Below are positions 1 through 7,616 of a stretch of DNA of 64,000 bases, piece after piece. The stretch covers positions 2,294,001 through 2,358,000 of the forward strand of contig NZ_CP132203.1 of assembly GCF_030719035.1 (NCBI RefSeq), given 5' to 3'. The position numbers and the translations under genes were made by a program. Under the pieces are notes generated by a model. It was not told where the DNA came from and made no database searches. It saw only the letters and a program-made list of their open reading frames with translations. This DNA is from Hahella sp. HNIBRBA332 (GTDB taxonomy: Bacteria > Pseudomonadota > Gammaproteobacteria > Pseudomonadales > Oleiphilaceae). Within the stretch, counting starts at the first letter, position 1; every line of letters starts with the position of its first letter.

Positions 1-742
1 CGGAAATCGGCTGCGCGTCGGAGACCGACGATGCCGGCGGAGTGTCGAAGATGACAATGTCGTAGTGCTCTTTCAGTTCCTCCACCAGGCTGGCGAAACG
101 CGGCCGGCTGAGCAACTCCTGGGGATTGGGCGGAATCGCCCCGGCGGTCATCAAAAAGAGCCCCTGCAGGCCTTCTATCCGCCTCACCGCCTCCCGCCAG
201 GGAATGCGGTCGGCCAGAACCGTGGAGAAACCAAACTTATTTGCGCGCTTGAACAGCTCATGCTGCCGCGGCGCGCGCAGGTCGGCGTCCACAATCAGCG
301 TGCGTTCGCCCAGTTGCGAGAACACCACCGCCAGATTGGCGGCGACAAAGCTGCGCCCCTCGCCATGGTTGGCGCTGACCACCGACAAGGCTTTACGCCC
401 GTTCTGCGCGTCGAACCAGCGCAGCAGTAATTGGCTGCGCAGCGCCCGCAGTTGTTCAACGATATGACTGAACGGATTGAACGCAGCGACTACTTCCTGA
501 CTGATGCGGTCATCGGACGCGTGCAAATAGGAGTAGACAAACTGCCGCGACAGAGCGAACTGAATGTCCTGCTCTTCCAGCAAACCCAGTTGCATGGCGG
601 CGTCGCCGAAGCGCAGACCGGGTTTGCTTTGCTGCAAGCGCAGAATCTGTTCGGCGTCGGCGGGCTCCAGTCGCCCACTGTCGATCAATATGGCGCCAAT
701 GGATGGCGAATGGCTGCTGAGGCTTTGAGCTTCCATAGTCAT
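1..742 (-). CDS. epsG: EpsG-like chain-length determinant tyrosine autokinase (partial, 3' end beyond window)
   Basis: Reading from an ATG at 742 gives an open frame through to the window edge (about 247 codons). It begins MTMEAQSLSSHSP and has an N-terminal region of about 110 residues, then a bacterial tyrosine kinase (BY-kinase/MinD fold). Visible motifs are a Walker A loop NHGEGRS with Arg where Lys is usual, a Walker A' strand LIVDADLRAP and a Walker B strand DIVIFDTPP. In this family the kinase works with the Wzz-like partner at the inner membrane to control polysaccharide polymerisation and export. The start codon overlaps the epsF stop (ATGA), so the two are translationally coupled. 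The C-terminal part with any Tyr cluster lies outside the window. The family assignment is firm; the symbol follows methanolan-type clusters, where G follows F. Confidence 0.85.
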   Translation of the reverse strand, partial: MTMEAQSLSSHSPSIGAILIDSGRLEPADAEQILRLQQSKPGLRFGDAAMQLGLLEEQDIQFALSRQFVYSYLHASDDRISQEVVAAFNPFSHIVEQLRALRSQLLLRWFDAQNGRKALSVVSANHGEGRSFVAANLAVVFSQLGERTLIVDADLRAPRQHELFKRANKFGFSTVLADRIPWREAVRRIEGLQGLFLMTAGAIPPNPQELLSRPRFASLVEELKEHYDIVIFDTPPASSVSDAQPIS

Positions 743-2190
743 CAGGCTTCTCCCGCCAAGGGATAAGAGCCGCCCGCCATCGCCCCGGTTTTCAGTCCTG
801 ACGGTCTGGCGGTATCGGTCTTCCCTTCTTTTTGCTTCATCATGGATACCGGCGCTTTACTCAATTGCGCCAATACAGGGACGCCAAGTGCGGATTGCAA
901 GTCCTCAATGGAACGCACTACAGGGTTGCGTAATTCCAGAATCAGCGCCGCGCCGACAGACAACAGTCCCCCCAGCATCACCGCGATGACAAGATTGAGG
1001 AACAACATCGGCTTGCTGTGCTTGAGGGGCGGCGACGCCGGCGTCAGTATGGAAACATTGGTCTGCACGGTTTGCGCCTCCAGCTGACTTTGCGTGAGGC
1101 GCTGACTGATGGCGTCGAAATCCCGCTGCGCGGTTTCCACCTGATGGGACAGAATCTGAATCTGATCATGCTGGCTTTTCAGCTCAAGCATTTTCTTTTT
1201 CTGCGCTTCGATGGCTGCTTTCAATTCCGCCTGCTTGGCTTTGCTGACGCGTCCCACGGTGGAAATGGATTCCGCGATCTTGGCGGTTTCCATGCGCAGC
1301 CGCGACTTCATGCTGGCCAGCTCGGAAGCAGCGCTTTTGTATTGAGGATGGTTGACGCCATAGTCCTCGGACAACTCCTGCAGCCGCGAATCCATGCGCG
1401 CAATGTCGGTCTTGAGCTGAATTATCAGCGGGTTGCGCATGATTTCCGGCAGCGTATCACTGCCTTGATTGAAGCCCTGCTTGCTGGAGGAATCCGTGCC
1501 TTCCGCCAGGGCCAGACTCAGCTGCGCAGTCAACTCGCCCAACTTCTGGTTTTCGAAATCCAGGCGATCATTGGTCACCACGATACCGGTTTTCTGCTGA
1601 AAGTCGGACAAGGCTCTCTGCGCTTTTTGCAGCCGTTCGCGCTGGATGTCGTATTGTTGCTCAAACCAGGCGGCGTACTTTCTCGCCGGCTCCGCCCGCA
1701 GATCGATAGTGGTGTCGATATAGGCTTGTGCGAATGCGTTGGCGGCGGTGGCGGCGAAACGGGGATCCGTGGCGCTGAACTCCACACTGATGACATTGCT
1801 TTCCCGGGCGGGACTGACTTCCAGGCTCTTCTTCAGGCCCGGAGCCAGCCATACGGCGATGGTCCCCTGCCCGCCGGTTTCCTCCAGCCACTTTTCACGG
1901 GTCTCCGGGTTCTCGTCGAGCTTGAGCAGCCGCACCACGCCCTGGGCGACGCGGTCGCTGGTGATGATATCCATCTGCGTCGCCATATAACCTGGCGACA
2001 TCATGCCTGGCAGCACCATGCCGACAATACGGTCGGGCGTCTGCACGTCCAGCACCACAGTGGTGGAGGCCGTATATTCTTTAGGGATGAGCAGGCTGAC
2101 TACGGCGGTGGTCGTTATCGTGGCCAGCAAGACGCTCAGCACCACCCAGCGCCGCGCCCACAGAACCAGTAATACATGTTTCAAGGTCAT
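742..2190 (-). CDS. epsF: EpsF-like Wzz-family chain-length determinant protein
   Basis: A 482-residue inner-membrane protein. A TM segment lies at about residues 12-32 (LLVLWARRWVVLSVLLATI region), followed by a long periplasmic, largely alpha-helical and coiled-coil region (about 150-380). A second TM at about 395-420 (MLFLNLVIAVMLGGLLSVG) comes next, then a short cytoplasmic tail. This is the layout of polysaccharide co-polymerases. The protein sets chain length of an exported polysaccharide and partners the EpsG kinase encoded directly downstream. A ribosome site AGGAAAG precedes the start, 28 bases after epsE. Gene order L-D-E-F-G on one strand supports the name. The C-terminal tail, with runs rich in Lys, Gly and Ala, is not diagnostic. 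Confidence 0.88.
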   Translation of the reverse strand: MTLKHVLLVLWARRWVVLSVLLATITTTAVVSLLIPKEYTASTTVVLDVQTPDRIVGMVLPGMMSPGYMATQMDIITSDRVAQGVVRLLKLDENPETREKWLEETGGQGTIAVWLAPGLKKSLEVSPARESNVISVEFSATDPRFAATAANAFAQAYIDTTIDLRAEPARKYAAWFEQQYDIQRERLQKAQRALSDFQQKTGIVVTNDRLDFENQKLGELTAQLSLALAEGTDSSSKQGFNQGSDTLPEIMRNPLIIQLKTDIARMDSRLQELSEDYGVNHPQYKSAASELASMKSRLRMETAKIAESISTVGRVSKAKQAELKAAIEAQKKKMLELKSQHDQIQILSHQVETAQRDFDAISQRLTQSQLEAQTVQTNVSILTPASPPLKHSKPMLFLNLVIAVMLGGLLSVGAALILELRNPVVRSIEDLQSALGVPVLAQLSKAPVSMMKQKEGKTDTARPSGLKTGAMAGGSYPLAGEA

Positions 2191-2218
2191 TACTTATCTT
2201 TCCTGGAACAGATCTTTC

Positions 2219-3055
2219 CTAGAACAAACTTTCGCGAATGTAGATAACGTCATCGGCGCGCACGAGGTCGTACAGCTCCGACTCTTTCAACTCCACGTCG
2301 CCTTTGGCGTCCTTGCGATACACCTTGATGCCGCTATCAGTGCCCCGCAGGCTGATTCCCCCGCCCTGGGCCAGGGCCTGTTGTACGGTCATGTTGCGCT
2401 CGACCCGGTAGACGCCGGGACGTTGCACCTCGCCGTAGATGTAATACACCGGGGCCTTATCCACAAAGATCACGTCGCCGCCGGCCACCAGGATGTTATC
2501 GTTGCGCTCTCCCTGGGCGAAAATGGCGGGGAAATCCACTTCTCTGTGGAACGGCCTGCCCTCGCGAATCCCCGACACCACGACAATGTCGGAGCCTGAC
2601 GGGGTGACGCCGCCAGCCATCGCCAGCACGTCGGAAAGCCGGGTCTTTTGCGTTTCCAAAGGAAAACGGCCGGGCCGGCTCACCTGCCCCAGCACCGAAA
2701 CCTGGTTGCCGCGAATTTCCAGTAACGTAATGGTGACCTGGGGGTCTTTCACGTACTTGCCCTGACGCAAGCCGGCGGCGATTTGCTGCTCCGCCGCCGC
2801 CAGGGTTTCTCCGCCCAATTGCAGACTGCCGATCAGCGGGTAAGTAATACTTCCGTTTTCCGAAATACGGGTGTCCAGAGTCAGGTCCGGTTGTTGAAAT
2901 ACGTTGATGCGAATCGCGTCCCCGGGGGCCAGGCGGTAATTCAGGCCAGCGACCTCCGCCCCAGCCGGCGTGAACACAATCAGCGTCAACAGACACAGCA
3001 CTATCTTTGTTCGCATTTGCGTCAATTGCATGACGTAAGAAAATAAAGCTTCCAT
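2219..3055 (-). CDS. epsE: EpsE-like polysaccharide export outer-membrane protein (Wza family)
   Basis: A 278-residue export protein. A signal peptide (MRTKIVLCLLTLIVFTPAGA) is followed by a Poly_export domain that starts at YRLAPGDAIRINVF, then SLBB-type beta-grasp repeats (for example NQVSVLGQVSRPGRFPL and YYIYGEVQRPGVYRV). Such proteins form the outer-membrane channel for capsular or exopolysaccharide. The longest frame starts at 3055. An internal ATG at 3016 gives a cleaner signal peptide, and neither start has a strong ribosome site, so the exact start is open. No lipobox Cys is evident after the signal peptide, which differs from E. coli Wza. The gene lies 15 bases after epsD and directly before epsF. 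Confidence 0.87.
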   Translation of the reverse strand: MEALFSYVMQLTQMRTKIVLCLLTLIVFTPAGAEVAGLNYRLAPGDAIRINVFQQPDLTLDTRISENGSITYPLIGSLQLGGETLAAAEQQIAAGLRQGKYVKDPQVTITLLEIRGNQVSVLGQVSRPGRFPLETQKTRLSDVLAMAGGVTPSGSDIVVVSGIREGRPFHREVDFPAIFAQGERNDNILVAGGDVIFVDKAPVYYIYGEVQRPGVYRVERNMTVQQALAQGGGISLRGTDSGIKVYRKDAKGDVELKESELYDLVRADDVIYIRESLF

Positions 3056-3070
3056 TTTTTTCAGGCGCCG

Positions 3071-4021
3071 TTACGCATCATTTCCCAGTTGCATAGAAAC
3101 GGCGTCGGCATTGCGGATATCCTCTCCGCCTTCGACGCCGCTGTTTTCAATTCCTTTCTCCCCGTCTGCCCCAGGGATGGCGAGCCGCTTGAAGTCGCCG
3201 ACATACTCAATGGCGGCGCTGTTTTTTAAGCGCTCCACTTCTTCGGTAACGGTTTTTTGTACCTTCAGATTATGAAGAAACTGGGTAATACGGGATTTGG
3301 CGTCCTCTTCCGACACTGGCCTTTTCTGCGAAGCGGCCACCCTGACGACAAGGTAGTTGTTGGGCCCCTGGAACAGCGTCATCGCGCCGTCTTCAAGCTT
3401 GGCCACCTGGGTCAACAGATCCAGACCGATCTGCTCTGCGGAGCGGTTCGCCGCGTTGACGCGATATTGGACGCCCTCGGATTTTAACCAGGACACGATG
3501 TCTTCCAGCTGCCCGGCGCTACTAACTTTATCTTTAAGCGGCTCAAACAGATCATCCCGAGGCTCAATGGCGACTTCCTGCAGGCTGTAAAGCTTGCGCT
3601 CGGCGAATAACGCGGGATGGTCTTCGTAATACTGATGAATTTCTTCTGCGGACGGTTGTGAAAGCGCGCCGATCACCTGCTGCAGATACGCCCGGGCGAT
3701 GATGCTTTTCTTCATGGATTCTATCGCCATGACCACGTCAGGGTTGCGGTCCAGCTTGAGTTCCAGCGCCTTGTCGTAGGCGACTTGCTGCTCCACCAGC
3801 TCATCCAATGCCTGCGCCCGCGCCGAGTCGGAGCTGTCGCCCTGGGAGGGCTGCTTGGCGAGTATGGCGTTAAGCTGATGAATAGAGATTTCCGAGCCGT
3901 TGACTTTGGCGACCACCTGGGTTGCGTCCGTCGCCTCGCCTGCGCCGCCGCACCCGGCCAAAGAACCCGTCAGGGCGGCCAGAAAGACTACCTTCGGAAA
4001 GGAAGTTCTATGGAGAAACAT
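3071..4021 (-). CDS. epsD: EpsD-family peptidyl-prolyl isomerase lipoprotein
   Basis: A 316-residue protein with a lipoprotein signal ending in LAGC (residues about 20-23), so it is probably anchored to a membrane facing the periplasm. The N-terminal part (VVAKVNGSEISIHQLNAIL) matches the SurA/parvulin N-terminal helical region. The rest resembles an EpsD-type parvulin domain (HPALFAERKLYSLQEV, then YLVVRVAASQKRPV). EpsD proteins belong to exosortase-linked exopolysaccharide operons and are thought to help fold the secretion machinery. A ribosome site AAAGGA lies 7 bases before the ATG. The gene is 109 bases downstream of epsL; that gap includes a small dyad, AGTGATAG..TCTCACT, of unknown meaning just past the epsL stop. 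Confidence 0.85.
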   Translation of the reverse strand: MFLHRTSFPKVVFLAALTGSLAGCGGAGEATDATQVVAKVNGSEISIHQLNAILAKQPSQGDSSDSARAQALDELVEQQVAYDKALELKLDRNPDVVMAIESMKKSIIARAYLQQVIGALSQPSAEEIHQYYEDHPALFAERKLYSLQEVAIEPRDDLFEPLKDKVSSAGQLEDIVSWLKSEGVQYRVNAANRSAEQIGLDLLTQVAKLEDGAMTLFQGPNNYLVVRVAASQKRPVSEEDAKSRITQFLHNLKVQKTVTEEVERLKNSAAIEYVGDFKRLAIPGADGEKGIENSGVEGGEDIRNADAVSMQLGNDA

Positions 4022-4130
4022 TGCTAAATCCTTTAGTTAATATGTGCGGCGCGATTGACCACACAGTTACACATTCCTACATGTGGGCTACATACTAAAC
4101 CTAAAAATTTTTCAGTGATAGTGATTCTCA

Positions 4131-5354
4131 CTAAAAAGTAAAGGTTAACGATAACGTCGCCATATCGCTGATGAAATCAGCATTCGGTTGACTCGAATTG
4201 CGCTTCTCCCGTTGCAGCGCGGCGCCTATCAGGACGCAGTTGGCGGGGGTCCAATCACCCCCTACAACCAGCGTTTGCAAGCGGTCTTTTCGCCCATCCA
4301 GGTCAGCCAGCAAACCTCCCTCATAGTCCCTTTCTTCATAGCGCCAGCGGGCATGCAGACTCACTTTGGCGGAGTAGCGCCACAACGGTCCGATGGAGAT
4401 CAGGCGCCGCCGATAATAGCTGCTGTTATAGTAAGCTTGACTCGCTGTCACCTTACCGACGTCAGTAACCGGCGAACTTTGATAGGACACGAGACTTTGT
4501 TCAACCGCGGCGGTCACACTGGTTGATCCTGTCCATTGATAATCCAGGCTCAGCGCGCCAATGCCGCCCTGATAGTCTCTTTCACCGTAGTGGTCATGCT
4601 CGCGATCGACATATCCCAGGCTGCCGCGGATTTTTGATTTGCCGCTGAAGATCCACAGGAAGCGCATTTCCACCAGGCTCTGTTCGAAACCGGAATCCAC
4701 ACGATCCGCTGTGCTGATCACGCGATTGGCGTAATCGCCGTCCGTCTTGCGTAGAAACAAAGAAATAGTGCTGCCGGAAGGCGTCTCATAGCCCACGCCC
4801 AGTTCCAGAGAATCAGACTGATAGTCCCCTTCAACGCGGTACAACGAGCTGTTTTCCTGCTCGTAATGAGCGCCGCCGGCCAGCAGTCGCCAACGCCCGA
4901 CGACACGCCAGTCAGCGTCCAGGTAATAGCGGCGCCGGGTGCGGATATTCTGTTCGGTTCCGGAGAAGTCGGCGAAGCTGTTGATGGATTCGTTGTAGTC
5001 GGCGCCGAGCACGCCCTGCAAGCGGCTGGTCGCCAGCCAGTCCCAGGCCGCTTCGGCTTCCCAGGCGGAGTAATCCAAGTAGTCGTAATGATGGTAGCGG
5101 TTGTCGGAAAACCGGGCGTCCAGTTTCAGGTTTTGACGCGAAAGCGACTGCTCGCCGCTGATCGCCGCGAAGGTGGACACAATCTGTTCATTTCTTGCGT
5201 TGTCGGAGGTTGACCGAAACAGGTTGTCTTCATGACGCAGATAGCTGCCTGTGCTGAATTCCCAGGCGTCTCCGACTTTACCCTGCGCCGCTGTGCAGTA
5301 TAACAATGACAGGCCCGCAGTAATCCATGCGGTAAGTTTGATCGGACAGAACAT
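4131..5354 (-). CDS. epsL: EpsL-like outer-membrane beta-barrel for exopolysaccharide export
   Basis: A 407-residue protein with a signal peptide of about 25 residues (TAWITAGLSLLYCTAAQGK). The remainder is made of amphipathic beta strands rich in Tyr, Arg, Asp and Ser (for example LGVGYETPSGSTISLFLRK), and it ends in TLSLTFTF with a terminal Phe, the usual outer-membrane barrel signal. This fits the EpsL family found in exosortase-associated EPS loci. It is the first gene of the minus-strand eps operon, and the 450-base upstream region holds the operator-like tandem repeat. Barrel families diverge quickly, so the name rests on topology plus gene order rather than conserved motifs. Confidence 0.78.
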   Translation of the reverse strand: MFCPIKLTAWITAGLSLLYCTAAQGKVGDAWEFSTGSYLRHEDNLFRSTSDNARNEQIVSTFAAISGEQSLSRQNLKLDARFSDNRYHHYDYLDYSAWEAEAAWDWLATSRLQGVLGADYNESINSFADFSGTEQNIRTRRRYYLDADWRVVGRWRLLAGGAHYEQENSSLYRVEGDYQSDSLELGVGYETPSGSTISLFLRKTDGDYANRVISTADRVDSGFEQSLVEMRFLWIFSGKSKIRGSLGYVDREHDHYGERDYQGGIGALSLDYQWTGSTSVTAAVEQSLVSYQSSPVTDVGKVTASQAYYNSSYYRRRLISIGPLWRYSAKVSLHARWRYEERDYEGGLLADLDGRKDRLQTLVVGGDWTPANCVLIGAALQREKRNSSQPNADFISDMATLSLTFTF

Positions 5355-5806
5355 TGCAATTCGTCACTCACATTAAGAACGCGATCCTGCGCTCTAAAGA
5401 ATATTAAGGCGGACGCCGAACACAGTGCGCTGAAGTCGTGAATGACCTGAATGAAAAGAATCGAAGCCATGACGCACGCTTCAAGCGACGGAAAATCCAA
5501 GATCCATGGATGGCGTCTGTGTAGCACCAAGCGAGGGCCATTCTAGAGGAGATTCCGTTTCCTTACTATTACGAAATAGGATACTTACTATTACGAAATA
5601 GGATGCTCTTATTACATAAAGAGGATAACTCGGCGAAGCGGGTTGCAAGCCCGCAGCCTCTTCCCGGTGGGCCGCGTTGAAAATAGAGGTTTGCGCAACG
5701 ACTCCACATCGAACCGAGATGAGCTAGACTGGTTAGGTTAAGCGGTTGAACAACAAAACAGGCCATAAGGGACCACAAAAAGCTGTGATTAGGGAGAACG
5801 AAAAGG
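5355..5806. promoter_or_regulatory. Divergent regulatory region between epsL and a small unknown gene
   Basis: This 452-base non-coding stretch separates the minus-strand eps operon from the plus-strand gene at 5807. It contains the 22-bp tandem repeat at 5563-5606 and a short GC hairpin (GCGGG..CCCGC, about 5637-5655). I see no convincing long reading frame. Promoters must lie here for at least one of the two units, but I cannot place -35/-10 boxes with confidence. Confidence 0.5.
5563..5606. repeat. Tandem 22-bp repeat, each copy holding a 14-bp near-palindrome
   Basis: The 20-base core beginning TTACTATTACGAAATAGG occurs at 5563-5582 and again, identical, at 5585-5604, a period of 22 bases. 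Each copy contains CTATTACGAAATAG (5565-5578 and 5587-5600), a palindrome centred on CG with a single mismatched pair. The spacing equals about two helical turns, so two dimers of one regulator could bind the same DNA face. It sits upstream of epsL. The binding protein is unknown. Confidence 0.6.
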
Positions 5807-6100
5807 ATGACTCAATCTTTGATTGACGGCGACTGGCGCAAGCTGCTGATTGACGACAACGTGAGCGAAGAGCCCAAGCAACAGGTTATCGACGCCAAGC
5901 GCAGGCAACTGCAGGACCTCAAAGCAAGACCGGACGCTCCTGTCCAGGTCCGGCGTTTGATTATCTCCGCCTGCGATGCGCTGGAACGTTTGAAGGGACA
6001 TCTCGGCGCGGAGGAGTTTTATGTCTACTACGGGCGTCTGACCGATTTGCTCAGAGTCATTGGCAAAGAGCTGGAGGTGTGCGGCATCGCCGTCGATTAG
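5807..6100 (+). CDS. Small cytosolic protein of unknown function (97 aa)
   Basis: A 97-residue, charged, soluble and mostly helical protein starting MTQSLIDGDW, with no signal peptide, TM segment or cysteine cluster (one Cys at the centre, one near the end). An AGGGAG ribosome site lies 10 bases before the ATG, and a hairpin follows the stop. I do not recognise the family. It is divergent from epsL and faces the operator-like repeat, so it could share regulation with the eps operon. It has no recognisable DNA-binding motif. Confidence 0.65.
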   Translation: MTQSLIDGDWRKLLIDDNVSEEPKQQVIDAKRRQLQDLKARPDAPVQVRRLIISACDALERLKGHLGAEEFYVYYGRLTDLLRVIGKELEVCGIAVD

Positions 6101-6125
6101 CTGGCGCCGCGCAGGCGCATATGAG

Positions 6126-6157
6126 AGCGGGAGTATTGGTCGCCCATGTCTCCCGCT
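6126..6157 (+). terminator. Hairpin after the small unknown gene
   Basis: The inverted repeat AGCGGGAG (6126-6133) / CTCCCGCT (6150-6157) lies 26 bases past the stop at 6100. The following bases are only weakly T-rich, so it is a possible rather than a strong intrinsic terminator. Confidence 0.45.
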
Positions 6158-6180
6158 TAGGTTTCAGACTATCTATTCAT

Positions 6181-6211
6181 CAGACAAATAACATCCGTCT
6201 ATTTGTCTGCC
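6181..6211 (-). repeat. GGA-loop hairpin element, copy 1 (hairpin 2 only)
   Basis: Perfect 10-bp arms CAGACAAATA (6181-6190) and TATTTGTCTG (6200-6209) enclose a 9-nt loop. Read on the minus strand the loop is GACGGATGT, with a central GGA. The element lies 18 bases past the stop of the PEP-CTERM gene (6229) on its sense strand. It shares arms with the copies at 8402, 10151 and 55669 but lacks their first hairpin. Confidence 0.75.
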
Positions 6212-6228
6212 AATGACCATAGCAGAGC

Positions 6229-6906
6229 TTACGCTTTCTGGCTGCGCCGACGGGCCACGTATCCAACGATACCCAGACCAGCCATCCACATGGCGTAAGC
6301 GTCAGCTTCAGGAACCATGGTTACAGCGGCTGTGCCGAACTGATTGGATGCAAAGTAGACGTCGCCGATCAATATAGAGTCAGTGGCGCCATTCAAGTTG
6401 AGATCGATTTCACCAAGCTTGGTTTTCCATCCATCGAAAACACTGCTGTTGTAAGCGCCGATAATGCCTTCGTTCGTCGGGCCCGCATACCATTGAAAGC
6501 TGGTAATATTGCCGTCCACGATGGTCAATACGCCGCTGTCGCCGTCCTGCGTATCGTCTGGGGTCCAGGTGACGCCGTCCGGCGCCTCCTGACGGGTCCC
6601 TTCAATACCGCCAAGCATGCCGCTCACAATCGCCAGATTCAGGCCATTGGAGTTGAGGCTCACCTGGTGCGTACCTGTCAGGTAGTTATCGAAGTTGGGA
6701 AGAATAATCTGACCCAGGAAAGTCGCGTAGGATGCATCCTCCATGAATAGGTCAGTGTATTCGTCAATCGTTTGCTGGCTGTGATAGTTCGGGTCAAAAG
6801 TCAGGTCGACGCTTCCTGAAAAATCAAAAACCAGTGTACTGGCGCTAACGCCCATACTCACTGCTGAAAGCATTGTCGCCAGGACTGCCCCTCTAAAAGG
6901 ATTCAT
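6229..6906 (-). CDS. Secreted protein with PEP-CTERM-type sorting tail
   Basis: A 225-residue protein with a signal peptide (MNPFRGAVLATMLSAVSMGVSA). A beta-rich middle follows with many Asp, Asn, Gly and Thr residues, and the tail is VPEADAYAMWMAGLGIVGYVARRR. That tail has the three parts of a PEP-CTERM signal: a VPE(A/P) box, a hydrophobic helix and an Arg cluster. The VPEAD variant is one I associate with exosortase substrates of EPS-type loci. The protein should be exported, cut and anchored or released by an exosortase, which is expected near the eps genes but not present in this window. The body has no enzyme motif I recognise. An AAGGAG ribosome site precedes the ATG. A hairpin element lies just after the stop. 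Confidence 0.85.
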   Translation of the reverse strand: MNPFRGAVLATMLSAVSMGVSASTLVFDFSGSVDLTFDPNYHSQQTIDEYTDLFMEDASYATFLGQIILPNFDNYLTGTHQVSLNSNGLNLAIVSGMLGGIEGTRQEAPDGVTWTPDDTQDGDSGVLTIVDGNITSFQWYAGPTNEGIIGAYNSSVFDGWKTKLGEIDLNLNGATDSILIGDVYFASNQFGTAAVTMVPEADAYAMWMAGLGIVGYVARRRSQKA

Positions 6907-6967
6907 GTTTAACTCCTTGTTTTATTGGGTTGAGGTCCATTTCCATAGGCGATACTAAGTTTCTAAC

Positions 6968-6985
6968 TAATACGACTCATAATAG
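6968..6985 (+). other. String matching 16 of 18 bases of the T7 phage promoter core
   Basis: TAATACGACTCATAATAG differs from the T7 class III promoter core (-17 to +1) only at -5 and -4. It points to the plus strand, away from the PEP-CTERM gene. No phage gene or T7-like RNA polymerase is visible in the window, so this may be chance. Confidence 0.2.
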
Positions 6986-7007
6986 AAATACGACGTCGCC
7001 GACATGA

Positions 7008-7037
7008 ATAATACTCATTCGTATAAAAAGAAAACAA
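7008..7037 (-). promoter_or_regulatory. Candidate sigma-70-like promoter for the PEP-CTERM gene
   Basis: On the minus strand TTGTTT (7037-7032) and TATTAT (7013-7008) are separated by 18 bases, about 100 bases upstream of the start codon at 6906. The match is moderate (4/6 and 5/6). Confidence 0.3.
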
Positions 7038-7334
7038 CTGTTGACACAATAAAAGTCAAATAACCGTTACATGGTTTTTCATTGGGTGGTCAAGATGTCG
7101 AGCGATGTGATAAAGCGTTCTGAATCAGGCCGGCATCCATTGAATCGCCTGTCTGAACAGGGTCTACCAATGGTTGAACGACGTCATCAGTACTTAATAC
7201 CATATCCCCCCCCGAAGCCCTCTAATAATCCGTGCTGTATTTGGCTTTGAACGGGTCTACGCCCCCCTGCTCGCAGGGCTTCATTCCATTTTTTATCAGG
7301 ACGCCGCCATCGCTTATATATATCGGGTTTTCTT

Positions 7335-7356
7335 TTTATCTTTTGAAAAAGATAAA
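7335..7356. promoter_or_regulatory. Perfect AT-rich inverted repeat, operator-like
   Basis: The arms TTTATCTTTT (7335-7344) and AAAAGATAAA (7347-7356) are exact complements around a 2-base centre. It lies about 260 bases upstream of the GH18-like start and is a possible regulator site. It is too AT-rich and lacks the GC stem of a terminator. Confidence 0.35.
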
Positions 7357-7616
7357 TCAGATATGTATCAATCAGGTTACGGTTACATAATTATTTTTTA
7401 ACTTATTGCAGGTCTCTCTATATGCATGGCCATCATAATAACTGGTTATAAATTCGCCTTGTAAACGCACTCTTTATATAAATTATTAATAAAAATAACC
7501 TGTTGCAAATTACCTCGTCACATGGGCAATAACGACTCCCCTACCGGGTCCGTGGATTTGGACTAAGCTGATGGAGTCGGGTTGTTTTGTTCTATCACTG
7601 GAATAAGGAAATGGCT

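Larger units (their letters stand above)
6907..7616. other. Long non-coding region with AT-rich core
   Basis: About 710 bases between the divergent PEP-CTERM and GH18-like genes. It holds a candidate promoter for the PEP-CTERM gene (7008-7037, minus strand), a T7-promoter-like string (6968-6985), a C-run (about 7206-7214) and a strongly AT-rich stretch (about 7300-7520) with a perfect inverted repeat at 7335-7356. I see no credible gene. It may hold an unrecognised small RNA or a transferred-DNA boundary, but nothing here proves either. Confidence 0.5.

Noticed and set aside
1018..2172. A 384-codon plus-strand open frame opposite epsF
   Set aside because: It is the antisense shadow of a clear Wzz-family gene; its product is rich in His, Arg and Gln with no family pattern and no ribosome site.
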